A program made the position numbers and the translations under genes. A model generated the notes under the pieces. It saw only the letters and a program-made list of their open reading frames with translations. It did not search any database and was not told the origin of the DNA. Shown in pieces: positions 1 to 7,600 of a DNA stretch of 11,241 bases. Numbering within the stretch: the first letter of the stretch is position 1; each line of letters opens with the position of its first letter. Origin of the DNA: Pseudomonadota bacterium (GTDB lineage Bacteria > Bdellovibrionota_B > Oligoflexia > Oligoflexales > Bin106); assembly GCA_026710525.1 (NCBI GenBank), contig JAPOQT010000245.1:1-11241 (forward strand), given 5' to 3'.

Positions 1-682
1 CCGAGAGACAGATGTGCCTTACAGCACTCTGCGGCGAATTGTTGTTGGCAAAGGCGAACCAGATCTTAAAACGGTGATAGCTATTTTAAGTGTGGTTTGC
101 CACCAACATCAGGCCCAGACGTTTTTAGCCAAATTTTATCCCAGATCCTTTCAAGCTTTTAACCAGGCGTTTCATACAGAGGAGCGGCGTGATGACAATT
201 CTCGGCCTTATCATCCTGCGGACAGTGACTTTGATATGAATATCTTCCAGATGATTGCCCAAGATACATCATGTACGAAAGAATCTGTGACTAACTCATT
301 TGGCGCCTTTGGCCTTGAACGGATATCAGAGCTCATTAAATCAAATTATATTGGTGAAGATGCCCTCGGCCGCCTTTATATTATTGGCTTTGAGATGAGT
401 GACGAGCCAGAAATAATATTAAAAAACACCAAGGTGCTTGCCAGGGTGTTTAATCAAAAGAACCTGAATAGCAATGCCGCTTTAATGGCATCAATGTCTG
501 ATTCCATCGACTCGGAAGGATTGAAAAAAATTAGATCTTATGGTGATATATTCAGCCAAACCATCAGACAAATTGTGAAAGAGCATCCTGGAAGTTTACC
601 CGTGTTCATATCACGAATGCACAATGTTCATGACCCCGAGTCTTACTCCGCCTCATCTGATGATAATGAAGAGGCTAAATGA
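1..682 (+). CDS. Helix-turn-helix (Xre-like) transcriptional regulator, 5'-truncated by window edge
   Basis: The reading frame is open from base 2 to the TGA at 680-682 and has no stop upstream of the first possible start (GTG at 14). The N-terminus therefore lies outside the window and the GTG is probably internal. The first visible residues (RETDVPYSTLRRIVVGKGEP, then DLKTVIAIL) look like the second and recognition helices plus the following helix of an Xre/Cro-type DNA-binding domain: 'xxVPYSTLRRIxxGKGEPxLxTxxAIL'. The roughly 180 residues after it are predicted alpha-helical and soluble, with no transmembrane segment and an acidic tail (SSDDNEEAK). I do not recognise this C-terminal part; it may be an effector-sensing or dimerisation region. 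By family analogy it is a cytoplasmic transcription regulator, but the target is unknown. Its 3' end overlaps the 3' end of gltX on the opposite strand by 40 bp. Confidence is high that it is a gene and moderate for the HTH assignment. Confidence 0.75.
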   Translation, partial: RETDVPYSTLRRIVVGKGEPDLKTVIAILSVVCHQHQAQTFLAKFYPRSFQAFNQAFHTEERRDDNSRPYHPADSDFDMNIFQMIAQDTSCTKESVTNSFGAFGLERISELIKSNYIGEDALGRLYIIGFEMSDEPEIILKNTKVLARVFNQKNLNSNAALMASMSDSIDSEGLKKIRSYGDIFSQTIRQIVKEHPGSLPVFISRMHNVHDPESYSASSDDNEEAK

Positions 683-2112
683 TTCATAAGAGCCTTAACT
701 CTGGCTAGGGTTGATTCTTTGCCAAGATAAATCACTAAAGCGAGTATGGAAGGCGACTTTTGAGAGCCAGTCACGGCCAGCCGGAGAGGCATCAAAAGCT
801 CAAACATTTTTACCCCCTTGGCTTTGGTGGCTTGTTTGACTTCATGGGTGAGGACCTCCTCTTCCCAGGGCGCTGTTTGAGCTAAAAGAGTTTCTAGTAT
901 CAGTAAAGAGTTATGGACTTCCTGCTGACTTAAGGGAAGCCCATCAAACAGACTAGGGGCATAGGCTAAATCTGTTGAACCAAAAAAGCTTAGGTAAGTT
1001 TCAAGCTCCTTAAAGTATTGCAACCTTGATTGGTAGAGCAAGCTTGCTTGCTCTACTCGGCTACTGCCTAGCTGGCCAGTGACCCTCGTGGGAAACGCTT
1101 GTTGCAAAATCGGATGCGCATATGACTGGAATGAGTCCTGGCTTAGCTTGCCAATATAATGCTGGTTCAAGTAATTGAGTTTAGTCAGAGAGAATGTAGC
1201 ATTACTTTTGGCAATGCCCTGAATAGAGAAGCATTCAGTGAGCTCCTCTAAAGAAAAAAAAGTCCTCTTGTCATCATAAGACCAACCAAGAAGAGCTAAA
1301 AAATTAATAAGAGCCTCCGGCAGGTAGCCTAGATCTTTATAATCCTCAACACTCACACCTTGATTTTTTCTTTTTGATAACTTACCACCCGACTCTGAGA
1401 GAATAAGGGGTAAATGGATATACTGTGGTGGAGTAAAACCTGTTTTTTGCCATAAAAAATGATGGATCGGATATGATGATAGCCACTCCTGGCCTCTGAG
1501 AACATGGGTGATACCCAGCAACTCATCATCAACCACGTGGGCTAAATGATACGTAGGATAGCCATCAGACTTCATCATGATTGTGTCGGTAAATTCACGA
1601 TACGAATACACAATCTCACCAAGGACCTCGTCCCGCACTGTGACCTGACCACTTAAAGGCATCTTAAGGCGAACAACATAAGGCTTACCCTCTTTGATGT
1701 ACGAAGCTACTTTATCTTGAGGCAGGTTGCGACAAGCTCGATCATAGCCCTGATTATGATCACCCGTTGAGCGCAAAGAGAGCAGACGCTCTCTTGAACA
1801 AAAGCAAGGATACGCATGACCTTCGTCGAGCAATTGTTTGACGTATTTTTGATAGTGATCTCGCCTCTGTGATTGCCAGTGTACTTCGCCATCCCAGTTG
1901 AGGCCACACCACTTTAGAGCAGCAAGAATATCTTGATCAGCCCCATCCTTAAGTCTTTCTCTATCTGTGTCTTCAATCCGCAGCAAGAAAGAGCCTTGGT
2001 GCTTTTTGGCGAACAAATAAGAAAATAAGGCGGTTCTAAGACCGCCAATGTGTAGAAACCCCGTGGGTGATGGAGCAAACCTGGTTTTAATATGAGGTGT
2101 TTGTTTTGTCAT
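643..2112 (-). CDS. gltX: Glutamyl-tRNA synthetase (GluRS)
   Basis: This class I aminoacyl-tRNA synthetase charges tRNA-Glu (possibly also tRNA-Gln) with glutamate in the cytoplasm. From the ATG at 2112 it has 489 residues, close to the usual 470-490. Visible hallmarks: TRFAPSPTGFLHIGG with the HIGH-type signature at residues 21-24; RIEDTDRER near 45-53; DGYPTYHLAHVVDDELLGITHVLRG near 183-207; and the KMSKS-type loop KLSKR at 244-248. The zinc-finger-like insertion keeps CFC (C103, C105) and C127, but where E. coli has His after the third Cys this protein has Asn (C-R-N), so the fourth ligand may be missing. The C-terminal half is the helical anticodon-binding region. The frame stays open to an ATG at 2178, but the extra 22 residues have no family counterpart and no Shine-Dalgarno; the 2112 start also lacks a clear one, so I chose it by homology. 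It appears monocistronic and convergent with the upstream-coordinate regulator. Confidence 0.97.
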   Translation of the reverse strand: MTKQTPHIKTRFAPSPTGFLHIGGLRTALFSYLFAKKHQGSFLLRIEDTDRERLKDGADQDILAALKWCGLNWDGEVHWQSQRRDHYQKYVKQLLDEGHAYPCFCSRERLLSLRSTGDHNQGYDRACRNLPQDKVASYIKEGKPYVVRLKMPLSGQVTVRDEVLGEIVYSYREFTDTIMMKSDGYPTYHLAHVVDDELLGITHVLRGQEWLSSYPIHHFLWQKTGFTPPQYIHLPLILSESGGKLSKRKNQGVSVEDYKDLGYLPEALINFLALLGWSYDDKRTFFSLEELTECFSIQGIAKSNATFSLTKLNYLNQHYIGKLSQDSFQSYAHPILQQAFPTRVTGQLGSSRVEQASLLYQSRLQYFKELETYLSFFGSTDLAYAPSLFDGLPLSQQEVHNSLLILETLLAQTAPWEEEVLTHEVKQATKAKGVKMFELLMPLRLAVTGSQKSPSILALVIYLGKESTLARVKALMNHLASSLSSDEAE

Positions 2113-2335
2113 GGCAAGGTGTGATTGTTGAATTAATAAAGCCATCCACAGCCGTAGGATGTTAGCATAAGCTACCATAACTTAATGAGACATCAAGGAC
2201 CATTAAAATTCTCTGTTACCGTAACTTTAGGAAGTCAGTGAATAAATAAATTTTTAGTAAAGATTCCATGGTAGGTATTTAGCTGAGTGAGCTGACTCCG
2301 ATAACCACTATAAGAGATCGTTTTACCCGATTTGA

Positions 2336-2358
2336 TTGACATCCTCCCCTGAAAGGGG
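2336..2358 (-). mobile_element. IS200/IS605-type right-end-like remnant (hairpin)
   Basis: Read on the - strand, this is a small hairpin (AGGGG/CCCCT, 5 bp, loop TTC) followed by GGGGAGGATGTCAA. From memory of the family, '..GGGGAGGATGTCAA' next to a foldback is the typical right end of many IS200/IS605 (IS1341-like, tnpB-carrying) elements. No TnpA or TnpB reading frame is found inside the window on the expected side (higher coordinates), and I could not find a matching left end. This would therefore be a solo end, a MITE-like derivative or a chance resemblance. Confidence 0.35.
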
Positions 2359-2381
2359 TTAAAGACCTAGTCGGAATCTGA

Positions 2382-2403
2382 CTCTTAATTAGCTAATCGA
2401 GAG
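2382..2403. repeat. Imperfect inverted repeat CTCT..ATTAGCTAAT..AGAG
   Basis: Two 11-bp arms match at 9 of 11 positions around the perfect 10-bp palindrome ATTAGCTAAT. It sits between short complementary arms GACCTA (2364-2369) and TAGGTC (2408-2413), so the 2364-2413 interval can fold as a nested structure. It could be part of a decayed mobile-element end or an operator for the promoter that begins 15 bp downstream. Its function is not known. Confidence 0.35.
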
Positions 2404-2427
2404 CTCGTAGGTCAAGCACTGACAATA

Positions 2428-2455
2428 TTGACTTTTTAAGATTTAGCCTTATTTT
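2428..2455 (+). promoter_or_regulatory. Predicted sigma70 promoter of the micro-ORF unit
   Basis: The -35 TTGACT (2428-2433, 5/6 to consensus) and the -10 TATTTT (2450-2455, 4/6) are separated by 16 bp. Predicted transcription start is near 2462. Downstream, on the same strand, come two ribosome-binding sites with micro-ORFs and then a terminator, which supports its being a real promoter. Confidence 0.45.
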
Positions 2456-2559
2456 GTCAGTAGTCCTACCTCCGTCCTGTGGCAACTAGATCAGCGCATC
2501 ATAGTAGAAACAAACAACACTTCTCAAGATGCCTGAGTCATGGAACAGGGAGAGTAGTG

Positions 2560-2622
2560 ATGATAATAACAAAGTGTAAAGATTTTGTTAAAAAGATAGG
2601 CAGTTGTTTTTTGATTAACTGA
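2560..2622 (+). CDS. Micro-ORF A, 20-aa cationic peptide
   Basis: ATG at 2560, TGA at 2620-2622. It would encode MIITKCKDFVKKIGSCFLIN: net positive (four Lys, one Asp), with two cysteines (6 and 16) and a hydrophobic end. The ribosome-binding sequence GGGAG (2548-2552) lies 7 nt upstream of the ATG. A ten-base block containing it, GGAGAGTAGT (2549-2558), is repeated exactly in front of micro-ORF B. No homologue is recognised. It could be a leader peptide, a small toxin-like or signalling peptide, or fortuitous; the repeated ribosome-binding block and the surrounding promoter and terminator are the arguments for translation. Confidence 0.35.
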   Translation: MIITKCKDFVKKIGSCFLIN

Positions 2623-2656
2623 TTAACAGAACCCTTCTACATTTAAGGAGAGTAGT

Positions 2657-2698
2657 ATGAGTCTTAAAATAATTAGTTCAATTATTTCAGATTGTTAA
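2657..2698 (+). CDS. Micro-ORF B, 13-aa hydrophobic peptide
   Basis: ATG at 2657, TAA at 2696-2698. It would encode MSLKIISSIISDC, a short hydrophobic and serine-rich peptide ending in cysteine. It has a near-ideal Shine-Dalgarno AAGGAG (2645-2650) 6 nt before the ATG, and the block GGAGAGTAGT (2647-2656) is identical to the one before micro-ORF A. It starts 34 nt after the end of A on the same predicted transcript. No homologue is recognised, and it is too short for composition to prove coding. Confidence 0.35.
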   Translation: MSLKIISSIISDC

Positions 2699-2782
2699 GC
2701 AAAAAATTAGCAAAGAACAGTCATTTAGTTTGTCGCACGAGAGAAAGTTTTTCTTGTAATTTTCTGAGAATTGATTAGGATA

Positions 2783-2801
2783 GATGCTAGGGCATCACCC
2801 T
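2783..2801 (+). repeat. Two mutually exclusive short hairpins
   Basis: GATGC-TAGG-GCATC (2783-2796) and AGGG-CATCA-CCCT (2789-2801) overlap, so only one can form at a time. They lie between micro-ORF B and the terminator. Each is only 4-5 bp, so this may be incidental. Confidence 0.25.
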
Positions 2802-2810
2802 GGGTTTAAC

Positions 2811-2831
2811 AATCGGACAAAGTGTCTGATT
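2811..2831 (+). repeat. 9-bp hairpin preceding the terminator
   Basis: AATCGGACA (2811-2819) and TGTCTGATT (2823-2831) form a 9-bp stem with one G-U pair and an AAG loop. It directly abuts the terminator hairpin at 2832. Two adjoining hairpins at a 3' end are typical of structured small RNAs or mRNA ends. Confidence 0.5.
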
Positions 2832-2857
2832 CATCCGAAATCGTTCTGGATGTTTTT
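2832..2857 (+). terminator. Rho-independent terminator of the micro-ORF unit
   Basis: The stem CATCCGAA / TTC-T-GGATG has 8 pairs with one bulged T and an ATCG loop. It is followed immediately by TTTTT (2853-2857). The geometry fits an intrinsic terminator for + strand transcripts and would end an RNA begun near 2462 at about 395 nt. Confidence 0.6.
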
Positions 2858-2962
2858 ACCATGGTCTTGTGACCTGGATACTTATGTGGCTGTTAAAACC
2901 CTAAGACGGCCTTATAGGGGCGAAGATAGGGATACCGTGTCATAGCAATATGATACAAATGT

Positions 2963-3000
2963 GTGAAAAAGCACTGAATGACGTTGATTAGCTCTTTCAC
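2963..3000. repeat. 10-bp inverted repeat with 18-nt spacer
   Basis: GTGAAAAAGC (2963-2972) and GCTCTTTCAC (2991-3000) pair at 9 of 10 positions. It could be a regulatory binding site or an RNA hairpin; no T-run follows on either strand, so it is not a simple terminator. Confidence 0.35.
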
Positions 3001-3128
3001 CTAGAATCATGACCCGCAGCCCTTGCTTGTTAAATTTTTGCTATACCACTGAGATACTAACAGCGGTAAGTCTTATTTTTCATTAGCACCAGTTCTGGTT
3101 GCAAAGCGTTGTTTTCCGCGGTGAGTGG

Positions 3129-3153
3129 TTGCTTCTCTTAAGAAGAGAAGCAA
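3129..3153. repeat. Perfect 11-bp hairpin upstream of the barrel/lipoprotein operon
   Basis: TTGCTTCTCTT (3129-3139) and AAGAGAAGCAA (3143-3153) are perfect complements around an AAG loop. With a one-base bulge the stem extends to GG/CC (3127-3128 and 3155-3156). No T-run follows on either strand, so an intrinsic terminator is unlikely. It sits about 150 bp before the start of the barrel gene and about 25 bp upstream of a possible -35 element, a suitable place for an operator; it could also be an RNA structural element. Confidence 0.55.
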
Positions 3154-3176
3154 GCCGTATTCAGAAGATTTATCTT

Positions 3177-3207
3177 TTGCAATGCAAGTAAGTAAAGAAC
3201 GTATAGA
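3177..3207 (+). promoter_or_regulatory. Possible promoter of the barrel/lipoprotein operon
   Basis: TTGCAA (3177-3182) and TATAGA (3202-3207) resemble -35 and -10 boxes, with a slightly long 19-bp spacer. A start near 3214 would give a roughly 90-nt leader. This is the best candidate I see before the operon, but it is weak. Confidence 0.3.
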
Positions 3208-3302
3208 ACGAAAAGAAAAGGGAAGAATTAACGGATAAAACTGTTCCAGCAGTGACTGTGATCTCCTCTCAATTAAGAGAGAAATGAATTTTGAGGTGTG
3301 TT

Positions 3303-4544
3303 TTGCCAACATCAAGACATAACATAACCCGATATAGCATCCTCCTGTTTATAGGCTTGCTGTGCCTCATTCAGGCGCCAGTATTGGCTCAGGAATCCGA
3401 TCAGTCAGTGACCCAAGATCAAGAAGAAGCCGTTAATGTTCAGGGAACCACTGGGTCCTATAGTGGTATTGAGGATATTATTAATGATGTCCGTACCACC
3501 CTAAGCCGAGATCTCCCTCAATTTACCATTTTAGGTATGGGTGATCGCAACCTAGCGATAGCTTCTCAGCTATCTTTTGACGCAGCACATCGTAAAAACG
3601 ACCTTGCCTCAGAGGCTCTCACTGGAGCCACCGCATTTGGCTCTGGTTATCTCAAGAGAGGATCCATCGATGGCTATGTCGGTCTCTACTTAAACACTTT
3701 TGCTGATATTAGTCTTACCCCAAGAGACAGCTTTTCTTTAGATTTAGAACAGGCTTATTTTGGTTTGCTCATTGCCAAATCTAAGACAAAAATTGGTTTT
3801 ATTCGCTCTTCTATTTATCAATCAGAACTTTGGCGATATGAGCGGGCTCTGCCCTCCATATCCTTGGCGCTGAATTTTGGTAAGTATCAAGGCGAGATAC
3901 TTTATAGCTTCCTGCCCTATGAGAAAAAAGATCGGCCAACGATATCAGAGAATTTTCCTTATACGGTTACTTTGGCACTCCGTCGAGATCTTGACGGTCC
4001 GTCAAGTCAATTTTTGCGTTCCATATCTTTGATGTTAACTGCGGTTGAAGATGTGCCGTCTGAACTCGCAGAACAATATTTTGTCAAAGGTAATACGGTC
4101 ACTCGAGGGCGATATTCTAGCGCTCTCGATTATCAGATGCTAACAGGAGGTATCTCCTGGAAACTTGACGGTGAACTAACAACTAGGGACCGACTCACGT
4201 CCAGTTGGGAAGTTCTCCGGAACTTTATGGTCCCAGAAAAAGATGGTAAGTCCTATGGACTATGGGCCGATTTGATTTACCATCGCCAATTAAATAATCC
4301 GGTGCCCACATCGTGTTATTTCGGTTACAAGGGGTACTCCATAGGTGCTGATGCTATTTTAGCCGAGTTCAGTAATAGGAATTTGGAATTTACTGGCACA
4401 AACGGCCATGGCCCATCAGCTGGATGTGCATACGGTTCATTGAAGGTCGAAGGTAATCTTTGGTTTATCGAGCCTCGTCGAGTCAGTATTTATAAAAGAA
4501 AAACGAGAACCGTGGTGTTCTCAATAACGAACAAGCTTTTTTAA
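3303..4544 (+). CDS. Exported beta-barrel-like outer-membrane protein, unknown family
   Basis: The TTG at 3303 is chosen as start because GAGGTG (3293-3298) lies 4 nt before it; a TTG at 3291 in the same frame would add four residues. The 413-aa product begins with a classical signal peptide (N-region SRHNITR, hydrophobic ILLFIGLLCLIQ, cleavage likely after VLA at residue 29). Next comes an acidic Gln/Glu/Asp-rich linker, then alternating polar/hydrophobic stretches with many aromatics, for example GSIDGYVGLYLNTFADISL and YGLWADLIYHRQL. It ends in Phe, the usual C-terminal residue of proteins assembled by BamA. Two cysteines in the last third (TSCYFGYKG, SAGCAYG) could form a periplasmic or extracellular disulfide. 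I recognise no named family. The next gene, 57 bp downstream, encodes a giant lipoprotein, suggesting the two act together at the outer membrane. The role (channel, adhesin anchor or export) is unknown. Confidence 0.75.
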   Translation: MPTSRHNITRYSILLFIGLLCLIQAPVLAQESDQSVTQDQEEAVNVQGTTGSYSGIEDIINDVRTTLSRDLPQFTILGMGDRNLAIASQLSFDAAHRKNDLASEALTGATAFGSGYLKRGSIDGYVGLYLNTFADISLTPRDSFSLDLEQAYFGLLIAKSKTKIGFIRSSIYQSELWRYERALPSISLALNFGKYQGEILYSFLPYEKKDRPTISENFPYTVTLALRRDLDGPSSQFLRSISLMLTAVEDVPSELAEQYFVKGNTVTRGRYSSALDYQMLTGGISWKLDGELTTRDRLTSSWEVLRNFMVPEKDGKSYGLWADLIYHRQLNNPVPTSCYFGYKGYSIGADAILAEFSNRNLEFTGTNGHGPSAGCAYGSLKVEGNLWFIEPRRVSIYKRKTRTVVFSITNKLF

Positions 4545-4567
4545 GAGAGAGCGTAATGAATAGATAA

Positions 4568-4583
4568 ACAGCAGTAATGCTGT
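4568..4583 (+). repeat. Intercistronic hairpin between barrel and lipoprotein genes
   Basis: ACAGCA-GTAA-TGCTGT is a perfect 6-bp stem with a tetraloop, lying in the 57-bp gap and 8 nt before the AGGAGGA ribosome-binding site of the lipoprotein gene. There is no T-run, so it is not a complete terminator. It may stabilise one cistron or tune relative expression. Confidence 0.4.
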
Positions 4584-4601
4584 CATTAATAGGAGGAAGT
4601 C

Positions 4602-7600
4602 ATGCTTATCTATACAAAAGACACACAAACAACTAAAGAGCATACTACACAGATCTTGTTATCAATTAATCCTCTGTTAACAGGCTCTTGGTTACTCATA
4701 TTAGCCCTCGTCAGTGGTTGCTTCAGCGGCGGCCCGGCTGGTGCGTCTGGTGAGTCATATGACTTTGTTAGTACGCCAGTGATTTATCAAGTCGTATCAG
4801 AAAAAATTCACGAAGGCGACATGCTTCCTTCAGAGAAAACTTATGGTCTGCAAACATGCTTAAAAGACCGCATTAATCTTGTCACAATGGCTCTAAACGA
4901 ATTTACTGTCGATGGTAAAGATGTGATATCTGATGAAGAAGGATGTATTGTTTGGACCAAAAACGTTAAGTTTAACCCTTACGCTCAGTCAGGTGTTTCA
5001 GAAGACAACTTTGAAATAACTAGTAACGGCAAGTACCCTGGTCGTTTGGTGATCCGTTACGCTTTAAATCCTTGGACTGGTATTCGACCAACAACAACAG
5101 CAGAATTTATTGAGTACTTTCCCCTCACCGACTCCGAGGACTATGGCTTAACACCATCAGGCAAAATTTCTATGGCTGTAGGCGATACCAGGGTTTCTCA
5201 AAACACAGCCCAAAAGAGGTCCTTAACCGACTCCATGCAACCAGACGACAAAGATGCCAAGTTCTCACAACTAAAAGTCCAGTCTGTTTATAAACAAGAG
5301 TTCACTCATAACGTAACCGCTCGTGGTCAAGGTGTTCATCTCGGTTTTATTATCTCGCCACTCCTTGAGGTTTACGATGCTTCAGGGGCCTCTCACAACC
5401 TTATTCCTTTGGTTGGTAAAGTAAACGTTTATCTTGATATCTTGTCCCTTGGTAAAAATAAAAGCTTCACCGAAGAGCATATTGCTCAGAGTAAAACAAT
5501 TAAACAGCTTGCCCTAAAAGACCTCGTTATTGAGTCGGGTAAGATCCATATTAATGAGCAAATTAGCGCTGTAGATATCCAAGCTGATGAAAATATATTG
5601 CTTAAGTTTCGAATAGAATCTCCTACCGAGTGGGGGTCAGATAATCTTATTGCCCAAGAAACCCTATTTTTTGTCCGCCAATCAAAAGACTCGGAATATC
5701 TTCAGGAAGCAAGTACACAAAGCACTGTGTTGAGTGACGATGGTGAACAAGCTAAATTAGCCACCCAGGGGGCCCTCCAATTCTTTGCTGAAGACCCCAA
5801 AGTTTCTTTTGTCAGTAAGAGCCAGATCTCAACAACTTCCATGATGTATGATCTTCTCTTTAGTACTCGACTCATTCACAAAAATTCAGAGCAAGTGGTG
5901 AAAAACCTCGATCTCTACGTCACATATAATTCAAACACCCAAAAAGTTAAGGTGGGACCAGATGGCCAGTTACGTTACTCATTTCCCTATGAGTTTCATA
6001 TTTATGACATGCAGGGCAAGCCTCAACTCCTAAGTTTTAACGTGACCAATGAAGAGGAAACGTTTGCCATCGATATTCCTCTTTATTTAAAACCTTGGGA
6101 ACCGGCAATGGATATGGCCCTAAATCCCCAAGATTATTCCATTGAATTTGTTGAGAACCAGATTAAGAACACTAATTTGCCTAAGCCAGAAGTGTATGTG
6201 GAAAAACTGTCACTAGACACCGCCACTCCGGTTGACTACAAGGTCGCAAGTGACTTATCGCTACAAATTCATCACTCATATAACTTTGTCGCGGATGTTA
6301 AGGTGAGATCCCACGCATCAGAGGTTTTTGGTGGCGAACGACTCCTTGATGCGCCAAATGGTTGTTATAAGCTGGATGTTTATTTGACTTGTCCACAAGA
6401 GGGTTTAGCTAATCGCTCTCTATACAATGTGGATGTTGCTGATTCACTGCAGAAGGTCACACTGAATAAGGCTAAATCTGAAGAAGAACTGCAGCCTCTA
6501 TGTCCTGGATCACTGACGAGTTTTGATATTGAAGTTGAAAGCGGTCAGGCTTTGGGTAAGTTTGAAGTAACGATTCCTGAGCCTCGGATGATATGGTCGA
6601 GAAGTCAAATGACCCTTGTTCTTACTCCTTATAAAGTGACCGATGAAGCAACAAGCTGCTCCGTCGCTGATTCACAACGACTACTTTCTACAAGCTTTAC
6701 CCCGGCTCCTGTAGCTCGTACTGTGATTATGGAAGACTTTGCCAAAGCGAGTAAAAGAGTGGCATTCATGGGGATTGATCATAGGAAACCTGAACAGGCG
6801 CTGGAACTTAAGTCGTTTAATCAGGTGAAACAGACTGTGGCTAAATGGCAAGTAGCCCACCCATATATCACTCATCTTAATTCTCTTGATTCAGATTATC
6901 TCACAAAAATGCACGCCCTTTACCTCTCCCTTGATGACAAGCCCTACTCAACCGTTAACTTCCATGACAAAGAAGATGAAGATACTGAGGGTTTATCCAA
7001 GGTGTGTGATGTCGAGAGTGGCTCATGTTTGCGAGAGTCCAGTACTAACCTTAGTCTTAACTATGACGAGTTCGCAGAGAGATTTGACACGTCCATCGGC
7101 GAACGAAATTTTGATATTTCTCTCGATGAAATGAAGAACATCGTATGGAATAAACCAGGCAATCGCCTTAATGATCTGGTACGTAAGTTGTGCAACATAT
7201 GGTCGAGTGACTTTGTCAGACTCTTTCATAAGAAACGAAAACAACTTTATATCGATAATTCTAACCTTGCTTTTGGCCCATATGGTGAATCATTTCATGT
7301 CATGGATACGGATTTTCAAAATATTAGGAGACAATGCATCCATGGTTTTGGCGAGAATAAACCTTTAGCGCAGCCTGATCTATCCTCTGTTTCAGCGATT
7401 CACCACCTTAAAGGTCCTGTGGTCGAGGTAAGCGCTAAGGATGCTGGTGTTGATGTACTCCATTTTTCTCAAAAGAATGCGTCTGGTATGAGAAACAACT
7501 TATCGTTTTATAGTTCAGCCCATGTGGATGTTCTTGGTTCGTTCTTTAGCTTAATTAAAAATCTGTCAGGCTTTTTTGCTGGAGCAGCCGGTTACACCTT

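Larger units (their letters stand above)
2113..3302. other. 1.2-kb intergenic stretch without a conventional gene
   Basis: No ORF here resembles a known protein. The stretch nonetheless holds an IS200/IS605-like end (2336-2358), an imperfect inverted repeat around an ATTAGCTAAT palindrome (2382-2403), a promoter, two micro-ORFs and a terminator (2428-2857), and further hairpins (2811-2831, 2859-2877, 2963-3000, 3129-3153). The leader and promoter of gltX (- strand) must lie at its left end and those of the barrel/lipoprotein operon at its right end; I could not single out a convincing gltX promoter. Roughly 2878-2960 and 3060-3120 show nothing I can interpret. Confidence 0.6.

Noticed and set aside
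2113..2178. 22-residue N-terminal extension of GluRS from the ATG at 2178
   Set aside because: Class I GluRS proteins start just before the TRFAPSPTG motif, and there is no Shine-Dalgarno sequence before 2178.
3000..3068. tRNA-like sequence on the - strand, with a D-arm-like GTATCTCAGTGGTATAGC (3057-3040) and a degenerate T-arm-like stretch
   Set aside because: The anticodon stem does not pair, the T-arm is poor and no 3' acceptor strand matches CCGCTGT. At most it is a decayed tRNA fragment; a tRNAscan-type search would decide.
3073..3315. 80-codon ORF on the - strand
   Set aside because: No ribosome-binding site, no recognisable domain, low-complexity Ser/Leu/Arg composition, and it runs through the perfect hairpin and the putative promoter of the operon.
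6681..7368. Four ORFs of 64-82 codons on both strands inside the lipoprotein gene
   Set aside because: They lie in other frames of a well-supported 1239-codon gene with a strong ribosome-binding site; no start signals or domains of their own.
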